DNA of 64,000 bases from Candidatus Methylaffinis lahnbergensis (GCA_002890675.1 PEFW01000002.1:1-64000), one strand, 5' to 3'; shown: positions 51,272-61,194, counted from the stretch's first letter. A program made the numbers and translations. Notes: generated from the sequence alone by a model not told the origin.

Positions 51272-54200
51272 TTATTCCGCCGCGAGTTTCACCGGCGCCG
51301 GTCCCGCGCGGAACTGCTCCAGCAGATCCTGCTCCTCGGCTTTGGCGGCCTTCAAATGCTTTGCTTTCACATGGCCGTAGCCGCGGATTTTTTCCGGAAT
51401 CGAGGCAAGCGCGACCGCTATCGCATGATTGTCCGGCGATAGATGCGCCAAGATTTCCTCGATCAAAATTTCATAGTCCGTGATCAGCCTCCGTTCGATG
51501 CGGCGCTCTTTCGTATAGCCGAACACATCGAAAAGCGTTCCGCGCAGCCCTTTCAGCGCGGCGAGCAAACGGAAAACCGGCATGACCCACGGCCCGAAAC
51601 TGGATTTGACGGCCTCGCCCTGCGCGTTCGTGCGGCCAAGAAAAGGCGGGGCGAGGTGAAATTCGAGGCGCGGATCGCCCTCGAACGACGCGCCGATCTG
51701 CTTTGCGAACGATCCGTCACTATAAAGCCTTGCGACCTCATATTCGTCCTTGATCGCGAGCAGCTTAAAGTAATAGCGCGCCGTGGCCTCGGCGAGATCA
51801 TGCCTGCCCGGCACCGTCGCCCGCTCGACTTCGCCGACGTGCTTCACATAAGTCAAATAGCGCATCGCATAGGCTTCATCTTGATACGCCGTAAGGAAGG
51901 AAACGCGCCTCTCAATCAACTCCTCAAGGGATCGCGATTGCCGTTGCGTCGCGGTGCTTCGGCGCAAAGGCGCGGCAATAGCTTCGACCGCGGCGGAATT
52001 GGCAGCTTCGCGGCGGCCCCATAAAAATGCCGCCTGGTTCATCTCAACGGCTTCCCCATTGAGGACGATGGCATGCAGGAGCGAGGCATCGTCGAGTGGC
52101 ACGAGGCCTTTTTGCCAGGCGTAGCCGAGCATGAACATATTCGCGGCGATCGAGTTGCCGAGCAAGGCGGTTGCGATGCCGGTTGCGTCAATAAAGTCGA
52201 CGTGTCCCCCCGCGGCCTGGCGTATCGCCCGTTTGATGCCCTCCGGGTGGAGCGAAAAATCGGGATCATGGGTGAAATCGCCGGGGAAAATTTCCGCGGT
52301 GTTCACGACGACCCCAGTCTCACCCTTGCGCACGGCGGCGAGCACCTTCTTCGTGCCGGAGACGACGAGATCGCAGCCGAGCACCAGATCGGCTTCGCCG
52401 GCGGCCACCCGGATCGCGTGAATATCGCCGGGCTTGGCGCCGATCTTGACATGGCTATAGACGGCGCCCCCCTTTTGCGCGAGGCCTGCCATGTCGATCG
52501 AGCCGCAGCCCTTGCCTTCGAGATGCGCCGCCATGCCCAAAATGGCGCCTATGGTGACGACGCCGGTGCCGCCCACTCCCGTCACGAGAATCCCACACGG
52601 CTTGGCGCCGATTGCCCGGACCCGGGGCCGCGGCAGGCCGGGAAAATCCTGCTGTTGTTTGATTTCGGCCTTCCTTGGGCGGGCGCCATGTACCGTAACC
52701 AAAGCTGGGCAGAAGCCATCGAGGCAGGAAAAATCCTTGTTGCAGCTCGACTGATCGATCACCCGCTTGCGGCCGAACTCTGTTTCGAGCGGCTGGATCG
52801 AAACGCAATTGGATTTCACCCCGCAATCGCCGCAGCCTTCGCACACAAGCTCGTTGATCATCACGCGACGGTCCGGGTCCGGCATCTCTCTCTTTTTGCG
52901 GCGGCGGCGTTTTTCCGCCGCGCAAGTTTGATCGAAAATGAGCACGGTGACGCCGGGGATCGCGGCAAGCTCGCGCTGCACGCTGTCGAGCTCGCGACGG
53001 TGCTTGATGGCGAGCCCCTCCGGCCATCGCGTAGCGGCCGGATATTTGTCCGGCTCGTCGGTGACGACGACGACGCGCTTTACGTTTTCGGCGGCGGCCT
53101 GGCGCGCGACCATTTCGACTGTCAGCCCGCCCTCAAGCCGCTGACCGCCGGTCATCGCCACCGCGTGGTTGAAAAGAATCTTGTAGGTGATGTTGACGCC
53201 GGAGGCGACGGCGAAGCGGAGCGCGAGGATGCCGGAATGATCGTAGGTGCCGTCGCCGAGGTTTTGAAACACATGCGCCCGTTGCGAGAAAGGCGCCTCG
53301 CCGATCCAGTTCGCCCCTTCGCCGCCCATCTGGGCAAAGCCCTCGGTGGAACGGTCCATCCATTGGACCATGTAATGGCAGCCGATCCCGGCATAGGCAC
53401 GCATGCCATCGGGCACTTTTGTCGACGTGTTGTGCGGACAGCCGGAACAGAAATAAGGGGTGCGGACGGCAACCTCCCCGGCCATGGCGAGCGCCGCCTG
53501 TGCGCGTTCGAGGTTTCGCACCCGCTGTTCGAGATCCTCGCCACCGGTGAACCGCAACAAGCGGCGGCCAATCGCGATCGCGATGTCGTTGGCGTCGAGC
53601 GCGCCGGTGACCGGAAACAGCCACTTCCCGTCTTCGTCCTTTTTGCCGACGCAGACAGGTTGGCTCGGCGAGCCGTAAAGCTCCTCGCGCAGCTGGACTT
53701 CGATCAGCGACCGTTTTTCCTCGACGACGATAATCAATTCGAGCCCGCGCGCGAACTCACGAAGGCCCACTGGCTCGATCGGCCATGTGCAGGCGAGTTT
53801 CATGAGCCGCAAACCGAGCCGGTTCGCCGCGATCTCGTCGATACCGAGGTCGTCCATCGCCTGACGCACGTCGAGATAGGATTTTCCTGCCGTGATCACG
53901 CCGATTTTCGGGTTGGAACCGCCGGAGGTGACGATTTTGTTCAAGCGATTGGCACGGAGCCAGGCGAGCATGGCGTCGCGCTTGAAATTCTGCAGACGCT
54001 TCTCTTGATCGAGGACCGTGTCGCCCGCGCGAATATTGAGGCCGCCGGGCGGCATGCCGAAACCGGCTGGAACAATGGGCCGCACGCGATCGAGCGAGAC
54101 GTCGATCGAGCCCGTCGATTCAACCGTATCCTTCAAACATTTGAGACCGGCCCAGATGCCGGTGAAACGGCTCATCGCATAGCCGTAAAGCCCGTAATCG

Positions 54201-54775
54201 ACGATCTCTTGCACGCCAGCCGGCGACAGGACCGGCATCATCACATTGACGAAATTGAACTCGGATTGATGCGCGGTCGTCGAAGATTCGGCGGTGTGAT
54301 CGTCGCCCATGAGGGCAAGTACGCCCCCATATTTTGAGGTGCCCGCGAGATTGGCGTGGCGGAGGACATCGCCGCTGCGATCGACGCCAGGACCCTTGCC
54401 GTACCAGAGCGCGAAGACGCCATCATACTTGCCCTCCCCGCGGATCTCGGCCTGTTGCGCGCCCCATATGGCGGTCGCGGCGAGATCCTCGTTGAGGCCC
54501 GGCTGAAACAGGATGCCGGCGGAATCGAGCGGGCGCTTTGCGCGCAAGAAAGCAAGGTCGAGACCGCCGAGCGGCGAACCGCGATAGCCCGAGATGAAAC
54601 CGGCAGTGGCAAGTCCATTGCGCCGGTCGAGTTCATTCTGCATGAGAAGGAGCCTGACGATCGCCTGCGGACCGGAGACAAAGATTCGCCGCTTTGTCAG
54701 ATCGTATTTGTCGTCGAGCGAAGTGGAGTTCAGGTCCTGGGGGAGGTCGACCGGACCCGTCACTGCGTCCGTCAT
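51272..54775 (-). CDS. Fused indolepyruvate ferredoxin oxidoreductase (2-oxoacid oxidoreductase)
   Basis: AGGAGA precedes the ATG giving MTDAVTGPVDLPQDLNSTSL. The 1167-residue protein fuses the TPP-dependent IorA part and the IorB part. Features in order are FVSGPQAIVRLLLMQNELDR, FISGYRGSPLGGLDLAFLRA, the TPP-binding region FCSGCPHNTSTKVPDGMRAY with GCHYMVQWMDRSTEGFAQMG, an iron-sulfur cluster region CEGCGDCGVKSNC plus SCNKDFSCLDGFCPA, and the gamma domain GILVTGVGGTGVVTIGAILG. It decarboxylates arylpyruvates or other 2-oxoacids to acyl-CoA in the cytoplasm. It is monocistronic. Confidence 0.92.
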   Translation of the reverse strand: MTDAVTGPVDLPQDLNSTSLDDKYDLTKRRIFVSGPQAIVRLLLMQNELDRRNGLATAGFISGYRGSPLGGLDLAFLRAKRPLDSAGILFQPGLNEDLAATAIWGAQQAEIRGEGKYDGVFALWYGKGPGVDRSGDVLRHANLAGTSKYGGVLALMGDDHTAESSTTAHQSEFNFVNVMMPVLSPAGVQEIVDYGLYGYAMSRFTGIWAGLKCLKDTVESTGSIDVSLDRVRPIVPAGFGMPPGGLNIRAGDTVLDQEKRLQNFKRDAMLAWLRANRLNKIVTSGGSNPKIGVITAGKSYLDVRQAMDDLGIDEIAANRLGLRLMKLACTWPIEPVGLREFARGLELIIVVEEKRSLIEVQLREELYGSPSQPVCVGKKDEDGKWLFPVTGALDANDIAIAIGRRLLRFTGGEDLEQRVRNLERAQAALAMAGEVAVRTPYFCSGCPHNTSTKVPDGMRAYAGIGCHYMVQWMDRSTEGFAQMGGEGANWIGEAPFSQRAHVFQNLGDGTYDHSGILALRFAVASGVNITYKILFNHAVAMTGGQRLEGGLTVEMVARQAAAENVKRVVVVTDEPDKYPAATRWPEGLAIKHRRELDSVQRELAAIPGVTVLIFDQTCAAEKRRRRKKREMPDPDRRVMINELVCEGCGDCGVKSNCVSIQPLETEFGRKRVIDQSSCNKDFSCLDGFCPALVTVHGARPRKAEIKQQQDFPGLPRPRVRAIGAKPCGILVTGVGGTGVVTIGAILGMAAHLEGKGCGSIDMAGLAQKGGAVYSHVKIGAKPGDIHAIRVAAGEADLVLGCDLVVSGTKKVLAAVRKGETGVVVNTAEIFPGDFTHDPDFSLHPEGIKRAIRQAAGGHVDFIDATGIATALLGNSIAANMFMLGYAWQKGLVPLDDASLLHAIVLNGEAVEMNQAAFLWGRREAANSAAVEAIAAPLRRSTATQRQSRSLEELIERRVSFLTAYQDEAYAMRYLTYVKHVGEVERATVPGRHDLAEATARYYFKLLAIKDEYEVARLYSDGSFAKQIGASFEGDPRLEFHLAPPFLGRTNAQGEAVKSSFGPWVMPVFRLLAALKGLRGTLFDVFGYTKERRIERRLITDYEILIEEILAHLSPDNHAIAVALASIPEKIRGYGHVKAKHLKAAKAEEQDLLEQFRAGPAPVKLAAE

Positions 54776-54932
54776 CGCTTGCGTCTCCTGCCGGACGGCT
54801 GCCGCCCAGCGATGCGGGCGTCCGCCGCAACTCGCTGAATATAGGAGGTTGAGGCCCGATTTCCAAGGTTTGACTGGGTTTTCCACCAGAGAACGCCTTC
54901 ATCCGGTCGCATCGCGCAACCGAAAAGAGCCC

Positions 54933-56072
54933 TTACGCCGGCTCGCGCAATGGCATCCGCCTGTAGCTGAAGGCGGCCGCGCCCGCGTCTTCGCCTTGCG
55001 CCGCGAGCACGGCGACTTTTAGGACCTTATTATGATGCGGCGAAAGGTGACAAACGGGGTCCGCCTCCCGCGCGTCGCCGGAAAGCGCAAGCGCCTGACA
55101 GCGGCAGCCGCCATAATCGATCGTCTTGCGCGGGCAGGAGCGGCAAGGCTCCCGCATCCAATCCTCCCCCCGGAACGCATTGAAAGCGGGCGAATTGGTC
55201 CAGATGTCCTCGATTGAACGATCGCGCACATTCCAGAAAACCAGATCTGGAATGGTTTCCGCCGCGTGGCAAGGCAGCGCTTTGCCCGAGGGGGTAATAT
55301 TTAACCCGCGTTTGGCCCACCCGCCCATACAGGCCTTCGGATAACGGGCGTGATAATCAGGGATCACATGGTCGATGACGATGATCCCGGCATAGGTCTT
55401 TTTGAGAGCTTCGACTTCGGCAATCGCCGATTCCGCCTGCGCCGCGGTTGGCATGAGCGCGGCGCGATTGGCGAGCGCCCAGCCGTAAAATTGGGTATGC
55501 GCGATTTCGACCCGGCGAGCGCCGAGCGCGACGGCGAGCCGGACTATAGCTCCCGCGCGCAAAATATTGGCCCGGTGAATCACGGCATTCGCGGTGAGCG
55601 GCAGGCCCGCTTGCACAATCCATTCCGCGACCGCCTGTTTACGCGAGAAGGCGCCATTGTAGCCCGCGATCCGGTCGGCCGATGACGCGTCGGAATCCTG
55701 AATCGAAAGCTGCGCGTGGTCGAGCCCGGCATCGGCGAGTTCCTTGATACGATCCACCGTGAGGCCGATCCCCGAGGTGATGAGATTGGTGTAAAGGCCC
55801 GCTTTCGCGCAATGCGCGACGATCAGGGCGAGATCGTGCCGGGCCGCCGGTTCGCCGCCAGAAAGATGCGCGTGCAGAACGCCAAGGGCCGCGGCTTGCG
55901 AGAAAACACGGGCCCATTCAGAGGTGTCGAGTTCGTCGGCCCGCGCGTCAAGCGCGAGCGGATTGGAACAATAGGGGCAGCCGAGAGGACAGCGATGCGT
56001 CAGCTCGGCGAGAAGCGCGACCGGCGGGGCAACTCTTTCTTTCGAGTCAAGTCTTGCCGGCAAGGCGGTCAT
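54933..56072 (-). CDS. pqqE: PqqA peptide cyclase PqqE (radical SAM)
   Basis: The radical-SAM cluster is THRCPLGCPYCSNP (C28, C32, C35). HLSGGEPAARHDLALIVAHC and the TIM-barrel follow. The C-terminal SPASM region binds auxiliary clusters (ACMGGWAKRGLNITPSGKAL, PCHAAETIP, CRSCPRKTIDYGGCRCQA). PqqE joins Glu16 and Tyr20 of PqqA by a carbon-carbon bond, with PqqD as chaperone. It is the last gene of pqqABCDE and overlaps pqqD by 4 bases. The 379-residue length is normal. Confidence 0.95.
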   Translation of the reverse strand: MTALPARLDSKERVAPPVALLAELTHRCPLGCPYCSNPLALDARADELDTSEWARVFSQAAALGVLHAHLSGGEPAARHDLALIVAHCAKAGLYTNLITSGIGLTVDRIKELADAGLDHAQLSIQDSDASSADRIAGYNGAFSRKQAVAEWIVQAGLPLTANAVIHRANILRAGAIVRLAVALGARRVEIAHTQFYGWALANRAALMPTAAQAESAIAEVEALKKTYAGIIVIDHVIPDYHARYPKACMGGWAKRGLNITPSGKALPCHAAETIPDLVFWNVRDRSIEDIWTNSPAFNAFRGEDWMREPCRSCPRKTIDYGGCRCQALALSGDAREADPVCHLSPHHNKVLKVAVLAAQGEDAGAAAFSYRRMPLREPA

Positions 56073-56356
56073 AAATCCACCATTCGCTTGGCGGCGAGCT
56101 CTTCCAGCAACGCTCGCACATCCGCCTCGACCCTTGCGCGGCCGGCGGAAAATTGGGCAGCTAGATCATCGACGATCGCCGCGAAGGTGGCGGTTCCGTC
56201 GCAGCGTTGCAAAATCTCGACCGCGATAGCATTGGCCTTGATCACGCGCTCAGGCGCGAGGAGCAGCCATTCGCCCCGAATCTCGTCGTATTTCAACCTC
56301 ACGCCGCGCGCCAGGCGTGGTTTCCACACGATGTCTTGGTCGCTTGTTCGCATCAT
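56069..56356 (-). CDS. pqqD: PqqD, PqqA-binding chaperone
   Basis: The 95-residue winged-helix (RRE-type) protein reads VWKPRLARGVRLKYDEIRGE, WLLLAPERVIKANAIAVEIL, QRCDGTATFAAIVDDLAAQF. P-x-L-x-x-x-(V/M)RL-x-(Y/F)D, LLAPE and the D-G-x-x-(T/S) positions are the family hallmarks. Two adjacent ATG codons (56356, 56353) are possible starts. It overlaps the pqqC stop and the pqqE start, showing translational coupling. Confidence 0.93.
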   Translation of the reverse strand: MMRTSDQDIVWKPRLARGVRLKYDEIRGEWLLLAPERVIKANAIAVEILQRCDGTATFAAIVDDLAAQFSAGRARVEADVRALLEELAAKRMVDL

Positions 56357-57114
56357 GCCGCTTGACCGTGGGCGGTCTCGGATCCCGGCATCCAGGCTCC
56401 AGGCGGGACGGCGCGATCAACATAAGCGCTCCAAAGGGCATCGAGTTGCGCCCAAAGCACCGAGCATTTGAATTCGAGGGCGGCGAGGACGGCATCTTGC
56501 TCGGCGCGAGTCGCGGCGTTTTGCTTTACGTAATCGAGGGCGAATTCGCTGTCGCGCTTGGCTTGCACCGGGCGCTGCGAAAAATACGCGAGCGTTTCCT
56601 TGCTGACGAAATCATAATGGGCAAGCATGCCCGCGACCCGCTCGTTGATAATGGCGGGCGAAAACAACTCCGTGAGGGACGAGGCGATCGCCTCAAGCAG
56701 GCTCCGCGCGCGACAGAATTCGACATAGGCCTCGACGGCGAAACGCGTGCCCGGCAATATGCCTTGCGTCGAGGTCACGTAATCGCGCGAAAAGCCCAGG
56801 CTATCGGTGAGCTTCAACCAGCGCTCGATGCCGCCGTCGCCTGCTTCGCGGCCGTCATGATCCTCGATGCGTTTGCGCCAGTGCCGGCGGTCCCGGACAT
56901 CTGACATCCGCGTCAGGATCGTCGCATCCTTGATCGGGATCATCGCCTGGTAATAATAGCGGTTGAGTGCCCAGGCCTGGACTTCTTGATATGTGCATTG
57001 ACCGTTGTGCAGACGGCGGTGAAACCGGTGCAGATTATGATAGCGCTCCGCCCCGGTTTGGCGCAAACGGGCTTCGAGTGCCTCGCTGGTCAAAGCCGGT
57101 TTGGGGCTGCTCAC
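56353..57114 (-). CDS. pqqC: Pyrroloquinoline-quinone synthase PqqC
   Basis: This cofactorless oxidase performs the final ring closure and eight-electron oxidation to PQQ. The 253-residue helical protein has HRFHRRLHNGQCTYQEVQAW, LNRYYYQAMIPIKDATILTR, RIEDHDGREAGDGGIERWL and ELFSPAIINERVAGMLAHYD, all typical. It begins with GTG, overlapping the pqqB stop (GTGA), and its stop overlaps pqqD. Confidence 0.95.
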   Translation of the reverse strand: MSSPKPALTSEALEARLRQTGAERYHNLHRFHRRLHNGQCTYQEVQAWALNRYYYQAMIPIKDATILTRMSDVRDRRHWRKRIEDHDGREAGDGGIERWLKLTDSLGFSRDYVTSTQGILPGTRFAVEAYVEFCRARSLLEAIASSLTELFSPAIINERVAGMLAHYDFVSKETLAYFSQRPVQAKRDSEFALDYVKQNAATRAEQDAVLAALEFKCSVLWAQLDALWSAYVDRAVPPGAWMPGSETAHGQAA

Positions 57115-58007
57115 AGGCAGATCTCCATGCCATCATAGGCGACGTCCCAACCGGCACGCTCGACGGCCGCGCGTTGCGGCGAACCCTCAATCAGAACCGG
57201 GTTCGTATTGTTGATATGAACATAAATCTTGCGGCCGATCGCGCAGGACGCGAGCCGCTCAAGCGAGCCGCTTTCGCCGCTCATCGCGACATGGCCCATG
57301 CGCCAGGCGGTTTTCTTGGACAAGCCCAGATTTACCATCTCGTCGTCCGTGAAAGTGGTGCCGTCAAAGAAAACGAGCGCCGCCCCGGCGAGCCTCTTTA
57401 TTACTCCTTCGTTGATCCCGGCGCAGCCCGGCACGTAGAAAAAGCTCTTGGCGCCGTCGCTAAGCTCGACCCCGACGGTCGCCTCGCTCTCGGCTCCGAC
57501 CGCGACGTTCTTGCCTTCGAGATAGAGAGGAACTTTTCCCGGCACCGCGAACGGCGTGACGAAGATGCCGAGACCGGTATCCACGGGGACCTCGAGTTCG
57601 GCCACGCGCGTATCGACGATATCCTTGTTCAAGACGGCAAAAATCCCCGCGCCCGTCTGCGCCAAGGTTGCGCGGCTTCCAAACAGCGTGAAAGGCTGCT
57701 GCTCGCGGAGGGTCAAAAGCCCGGCGAGATGATCGACCTCGGCATTGGTGACGAAGACGGCCCCGATCGGCGAATGCCTCTTCGCGCCGCGAGGGTGCAG
57801 GCACGGCGAAGCGATGATTTGCTGGCGGAGATCCGGCGACGCGTTCAAAAGCAACCACCGTTCGCCGTCGGCGCTGATGGCGAGACTTGATTGGCTCCGC
57901 GGCTTGACGCGCCGATCGCCGCTCCAGGCAAGCTGGCAGACCGGGCAGAGACAGTTCCATTGAGGAAAGCCGCCGCCGGCCGCCGAACCCAAGACGAGTA
58001 TGCGCAA
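57111..58007 (-). CDS. pqqB: PqqB (metallo-beta-lactamase-fold PQQ protein)
   Basis: The 298-residue protein starts MRILVLGSAAGGGFPQWNCL, CPVCQLAW, the family signature with two conserved Cys. The MBL metal region is VFVTNAEVDHLAGLLTLREQ, and FFDGTTFTDDEMVNLGLSKK and HINNTNPVLIEGSPQR lie near the C-terminus. In recent models PqqB hydroxylates the PqqA-derived dipeptide. It lies 47 bp downstream of pqqA and overlaps pqqC by 4 bases. Confidence 0.94.
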   Translation of the reverse strand: MRILVLGSAAGGGFPQWNCLCPVCQLAWSGDRRVKPRSQSSLAISADGERWLLLNASPDLRQQIIASPCLHPRGAKRHSPIGAVFVTNAEVDHLAGLLTLREQQPFTLFGSRATLAQTGAGIFAVLNKDIVDTRVAELEVPVDTGLGIFVTPFAVPGKVPLYLEGKNVAVGAESEATVGVELSDGAKSFFYVPGCAGINEGVIKRLAGAALVFFDGTTFTDDEMVNLGLSKKTAWRMGHVAMSGESGSLERLASCAIGRKIYVHINNTNPVLIEGSPQRAAVERAGWDVAYDGMEICL

Positions 58008-58054
58008 GGCGCGCGCCGATCATAATATTCTAACGAAGTGGCGAGCCGGGACCG

Positions 58055-58132
58055 TCAGATCTCGGCGGAAAGATAGCTCGTCACTTCCATGCCAATGCAG
58101 ATTTCGGTGATAATTGGAGTCGTCCAAGTCAT
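58055..58132 (-). CDS. pqqA: PqqA, precursor peptide of PQQ
   Basis: This 25-residue ORF is too short for most gene callers. It begins MTWTTPIITEICIGMEV and continues TSYLSAEI. Glu16 and Tyr20, the two residues that become PQQ, are in the required E-x-x-x-Y spacing. It is the first gene of the operon, 47 bp before pqqB. The peptide is crosslinked by PqqE on PqqD, then trimmed and oxidised. Confidence 0.96.
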   Translation of the reverse strand: MTWTTPIITEICIGMEVTSYLSAEI

Positions 58133-58257
58133 GTGCATCTACCTCAATCTCAGCGTTGCGATTGTTAGGCGCAACCGTTTTCTTAATCTCGAACAGTCGT
58201 CGAGACCGTCCCAATCTTCTATCTAGCATTGACCGCCGCCTGGCGCCATTCCTTTTT

Positions 58258-58872
58258 TCAAGGGGGTAAGAGCCAGCCGCGTTCCGCCGCCGCCTTGGCC
58301 TCGAAAGCTTCAATTTTCTCGGCCTTTTGCAGGGTCAGGCCGATATCGTCGAGACCGTTCGAGAGGCAATGCTTGCGGAAAGGGTCGATATCGAAGGTGA
58401 CGACAACGCCGTCCGGGCGGCGAATTTCCTGGGCTTCGAGATCGATCGAAAGCGTCGCATTGGCGCCGCGTTTGGCGTCATCCATGAGCTTGGCGAGGTT
58501 TTCTGGCGAAACAATGACCGGAAGAATACCGTTCTTGAAGCAGTTGTTATAGAAAATATCGGCAAAACTCGTCGAGATGACGCAGCGGATTCCAAAGTCG
58601 AGGAGCGCCCAGGGGGCATGCTCGCGCGAGGAGCCGCAACCGAAATTATCTTCCGCGACAAGAATTTTGGCCTTGCGGTAAGCCGGCTTGTTCAGGACGA
58701 ATTCGGGATTTTCGGTTCCATCCTCGTGATAGCGGAGTTCGGCGAAAAGCCCGCTGCCCAAGCCGGTGCGTTTGATCGTCTTGAGATATTGTTTCGGGAT
58801 GATCATGTCGGTGTCGACATTGGTCATTTCGAGCGGCGCCGCGACACCGGTGAGCGAGGTGAATTTTTCCAT
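58258..58872 (-). CDS. leuD: 3-isopropylmalate dehydratase small subunit
   Basis: The ATG giving [20 protein letters not shown] fits the family. Hallmarks are [40 protein letters not shown] and [20 protein letters not shown]. With LeuC it isomerises isopropylmalate in leucine synthesis (cytoplasm). The 204-residue length is normal. leuC and leuB are not in the window. The open frame extends 267 bp upstream without homology. Confidence 0.95.
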   Translation of the reverse strand: MEKFTSLTGVAAPLEMTNVDTDMIIPKQYLKTIKRTGLGSGLFAELRYHEDGTENPEFVLNKPAYRKAKILVAEDNFGCGSSREHAPWALLDFGIRCVISTSFADIFYNNCFKNGILPVIVSPENLAKLMDDAKRGANATLSIDLEAQEIRRPDGVVVTFDIDPFRKHCLSNGLDDIGLTLQKAEKIEAFEAKAAAERGWLLPP

Positions 58873-59195
58873 TTTGGTCCTGGCTGTTTGAAACCCGGCA
58901 CTTTCATCTTTGTAACTTGGAGGGCACCATTGGTGATAGTCCAGCGCCAGCGGGGGCGGACGGGCGACCGGAGAAAGCAGGCGAAGCCCGCGGCTCGAAG
59001 GACGCGTCGCGCGGCTCGCGAGGCGCCTCTCCCGTCGCCCGCTTCCATTGCGTCCGCTTCGCGTACCGCTGCGCTCGCAATGGAACCTCGGGCTTCTTTC
59101 CACTTGCCCCTCAAGAGCGGAAGCGGCGCTTCGCCGCAATGACCGATGCCGGCTGGCCCCGTGCGATTACGCCATATAGGATCTGGGTATCGTTG
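58873..59195. other. 323-bp gap with inverted repeats between leuD and the HDAC-like gene
   Basis: No gene is seen. It contains CCATTGC...GCAATGG arms (59045-59083) and GCGGCG-CTT-CGCCGC nearby, resembling dispersed intergenic palindromes. It must hold the leuD promoter. Confidence 0.5.
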
Positions 59196-60182
59196 TCATG
59201 CCCCCATCAGTGCCGCGACATGCGCGGCGACGGAGCGGGCGAGCCCTTCGAGGTGATAGCCGCCTTCGAGAAGCGAAACGATGCGGCCCCTCGCATGTCT
59301 CCCGGCGACCTCCATCAGCCGCTCCGTTGCCCAGGCAAAATCCTCCTCGACAAGATTGATACCGCCGAGCGGATCGAGACGATGCGCGTCGAACCCTGCA
59401 GAGATGACGATCAAATCCGGGCGAAACAGTTTTACGCGAGGCAGCAGCACGGCTTCCATCGCCTCTCGGAACACCGCGCCATCGTCGCCCGCGGTGAGCG
59501 GCGCATTGACGATAGTGTCATGCTCACCGCGCTCGTCGCGTGCGCCAGTGCCGGGAAACAGCGGCATTTGATGCGTCGAGGCATAGAGAACGGAGCGGTC
59601 GGACCAGAAAATTTCTTGGGTTCCATTGCCGTGATGCACATCGAAATCGAGAATCGCCACCCGCTCGGCGCCGTGCGCTACTTGCGCGTGGCGCGCCGCG
59701 ATCGCCGCATTGTTGAAAAAGCAAAATCCCATCGGCGAGGCGGTCCCGGCATGATGGCCCGGAGGACGCAGCGCGACAAAGGCATTATCGACGCCGCCGC
59801 GCATGACCTCGTCGACAGCCGCCGTGGCGGCGCCGACGCAATAAGCAATCGCGGCAAAACTTCGCGCGCTCATCACGGTGTCTGGATCGAGATGGACTTT
59901 TCCACGTAAGGGAGTCGCGGCCTCGATGGCATCGACATAATGCGCGGGGTGAACACGCAAGATCGCCGCGCGGTCAAGTCCGGGGGCATCCACCCGGATC
60001 AGCTTCGCGAAGCGCACGTGTTCAAGGGCCTCCGTTATCGCCCGGATACGGTCTGGACGTTCTGGATGACCAGGTCCGGTATCGTGATCGAGATACGAAA
60101 AGTGGCTCAAAAAAAGAGTGGTCACGGGGGACAAACTCGCGGGGCGCTCGCCGCCGGGCAGTCGGCGTAATGGTTTTACCAT
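59196..60182 (-). CDS. Histone deacetylase-family amidohydrolase
   Basis: The arginase/HDAC fold is clear: DHDTGPGHPERPDRIRAITE, FVALRPPGHHAGTASPMGFC with FFNNAAIAARHAQ, the zinc-binding AILDFDVHHGNGTQEIFWSD, YASTHQMPLFPGTGARDERG, then DLIVISAGFDAHRLDPLGG and SLLEGGYHLEGLARSVAAHV. Tandem His and Asp-His ligands are present, so it should be active on acetylated amines such as acetylpolyamines. The N-terminus is uncertain: ATG 60206, ATG 60182 or GTG 60125. I use 60182. Confidence 0.88.
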   Translation of the reverse strand: MVKPLRRLPGGERPASLSPVTTLFLSHFSYLDHDTGPGHPERPDRIRAITEALEHVRFAKLIRVDAPGLDRAAILRVHPAHYVDAIEAATPLRGKVHLDPDTVMSARSFAAIAYCVGAATAAVDEVMRGGVDNAFVALRPPGHHAGTASPMGFCFFNNAAIAARHAQVAHGAERVAILDFDVHHGNGTQEIFWSDRSVLYASTHQMPLFPGTGARDERGEHDTIVNAPLTAGDDGAVFREAMEAVLLPRVKLFRPDLIVISAGFDAHRLDPLGGINLVEEDFAWATERLMEVAGRHARGRIVSLLEGGYHLEGLARSVAAHVAALMGA

Positions 60183-60390
60183 GTCCGTCTCTGCGGCCCT
60201 CCCCATCAGTTATGGCGTCCCAAGCCTTCTGTCCATTTGGCGACGCCGCGTAGGAATAGTTTCGATGGCGGCGGTTTCGGCCCGTGCGACAGAGCCATGG
60301 CAGAACGCGGAACGATAATGGGGAAAATTCGAATTATATTGGAGTCGCGGATGCCAATTTCGGGCGTTGGGCGGATTTTGGGAGGACCGA

Positions 60391-61194
60391 GTGGCGCGTG
60401 ACTTGCTTGGAGAGATCGATAGCTTGCTGGCCTGGCGCGCCGGTGGACGGCTTCTTGTTGGACGCGAGCGCATCGCCTTGCTCGAAGCCGTGATGGAGCA
60501 CAAGAGCATCACCAAGGCGGCGGAAATAACGGGGTTCAGCTACAAGACCGCCTGGGATGCGGTCAACGCGATCAATAATCTTCTGCCGCGCCCCGCGTTC
60601 GTTACCCGCACGGGCGGTTCACATGGCGGTGGCGCCGAAGTGACCGACGAAGGGCGGAGATTGATCCTGGCCTTCCGCCGTCTCGAGGAAAAACTCGGCC
60701 GGATTTCGGCGGCAATCGCGGCGGAAGGCTTGGAGCATGACCAAGACCTACTATTTTGGGGCATCGGTCTGAAACTCAGTGTCCGCAATGCGCTGTTCTG
60801 CAAGATAGTCAAAATAACGCGAGCGCCCATCAATATCGAAATAAAGCTCGAAGTCTCGCCCGGCCTCATAGTCACCACGGTCGTTACCAATGCGAGCGTG
60901 AATGAACTTTGTCTCGCGCCAGGCCGCTGGTGCGTTGCGATGGTCAATGCCTCGTCCGTCATGCTTGCTCAAGAGCGGGGGTCGCTACGCGTCTCGGCGC
61001 GCAACAAGATCGTGGGAACTGTGGTCCACCGCATCGATGACGCCGCCGATAGCGAGGTCACCATCGATATCGGCGCCGGCAAGACCATCACCGCGGTTGT
61101 CACCCGCGAGGGCGCCGACGAAGCCGGGGCGACGATGGGCGCGCAAGTCCTGGCAATCTTCAAGACTTCGCATGTCATTCTCGCGAGCGATTGA
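60391..61194 (+). CDS. modE: Molybdate-dependent transcriptional regulator ModE
   Basis: GGGAGGACCGA precedes a GTG at 60391, giving (M)ARDLLGEIDSLLAWRAGGR; a TTG 24 bp upstream is the alternative. The LysR-like winged helix reads RIALLEAVMEHKSITKAAEI, TGFSYKTAWDAVNAINNLLP, with TRTGGSHGGGAEVTDEGRRL. Two C-terminal TOBE/Mop domains (SVRNALFCKIVKITRAPINI, SARNKIVGTVVHRIDDAADS) bind molybdate. ModE represses modABC uptake genes when molybdate is present. No mod operon is adjacent. Confidence 0.92.
   Translation: MARDLLGEIDSLLAWRAGGRLLVGRERIALLEAVMEHKSITKAAEITGFSYKTAWDAVNAINNLLPRPAFVTRTGGSHGGGAEVTDEGRRLILAFRRLEEKLGRISAAIAAEGLEHDQDLLFWGIGLKLSVRNALFCKIVKITRAPINIEIKLEVSPGLIVTTVVTNASVNELCLAPGRWCVAMVNASSVMLAQERGSLRVSARNKIVGTVVHRIDDAADSEVTIDIGAGKTITAVVTREGADEAGATMGAQVLAIFKTSHVILASD

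Noticed and set aside
52073..54337. 754-codon open frame on the plus strand
   Set aside because: It lies antisense within the fused indolepyruvate oxidoreductase gene and has no start signal or recognisable domain.
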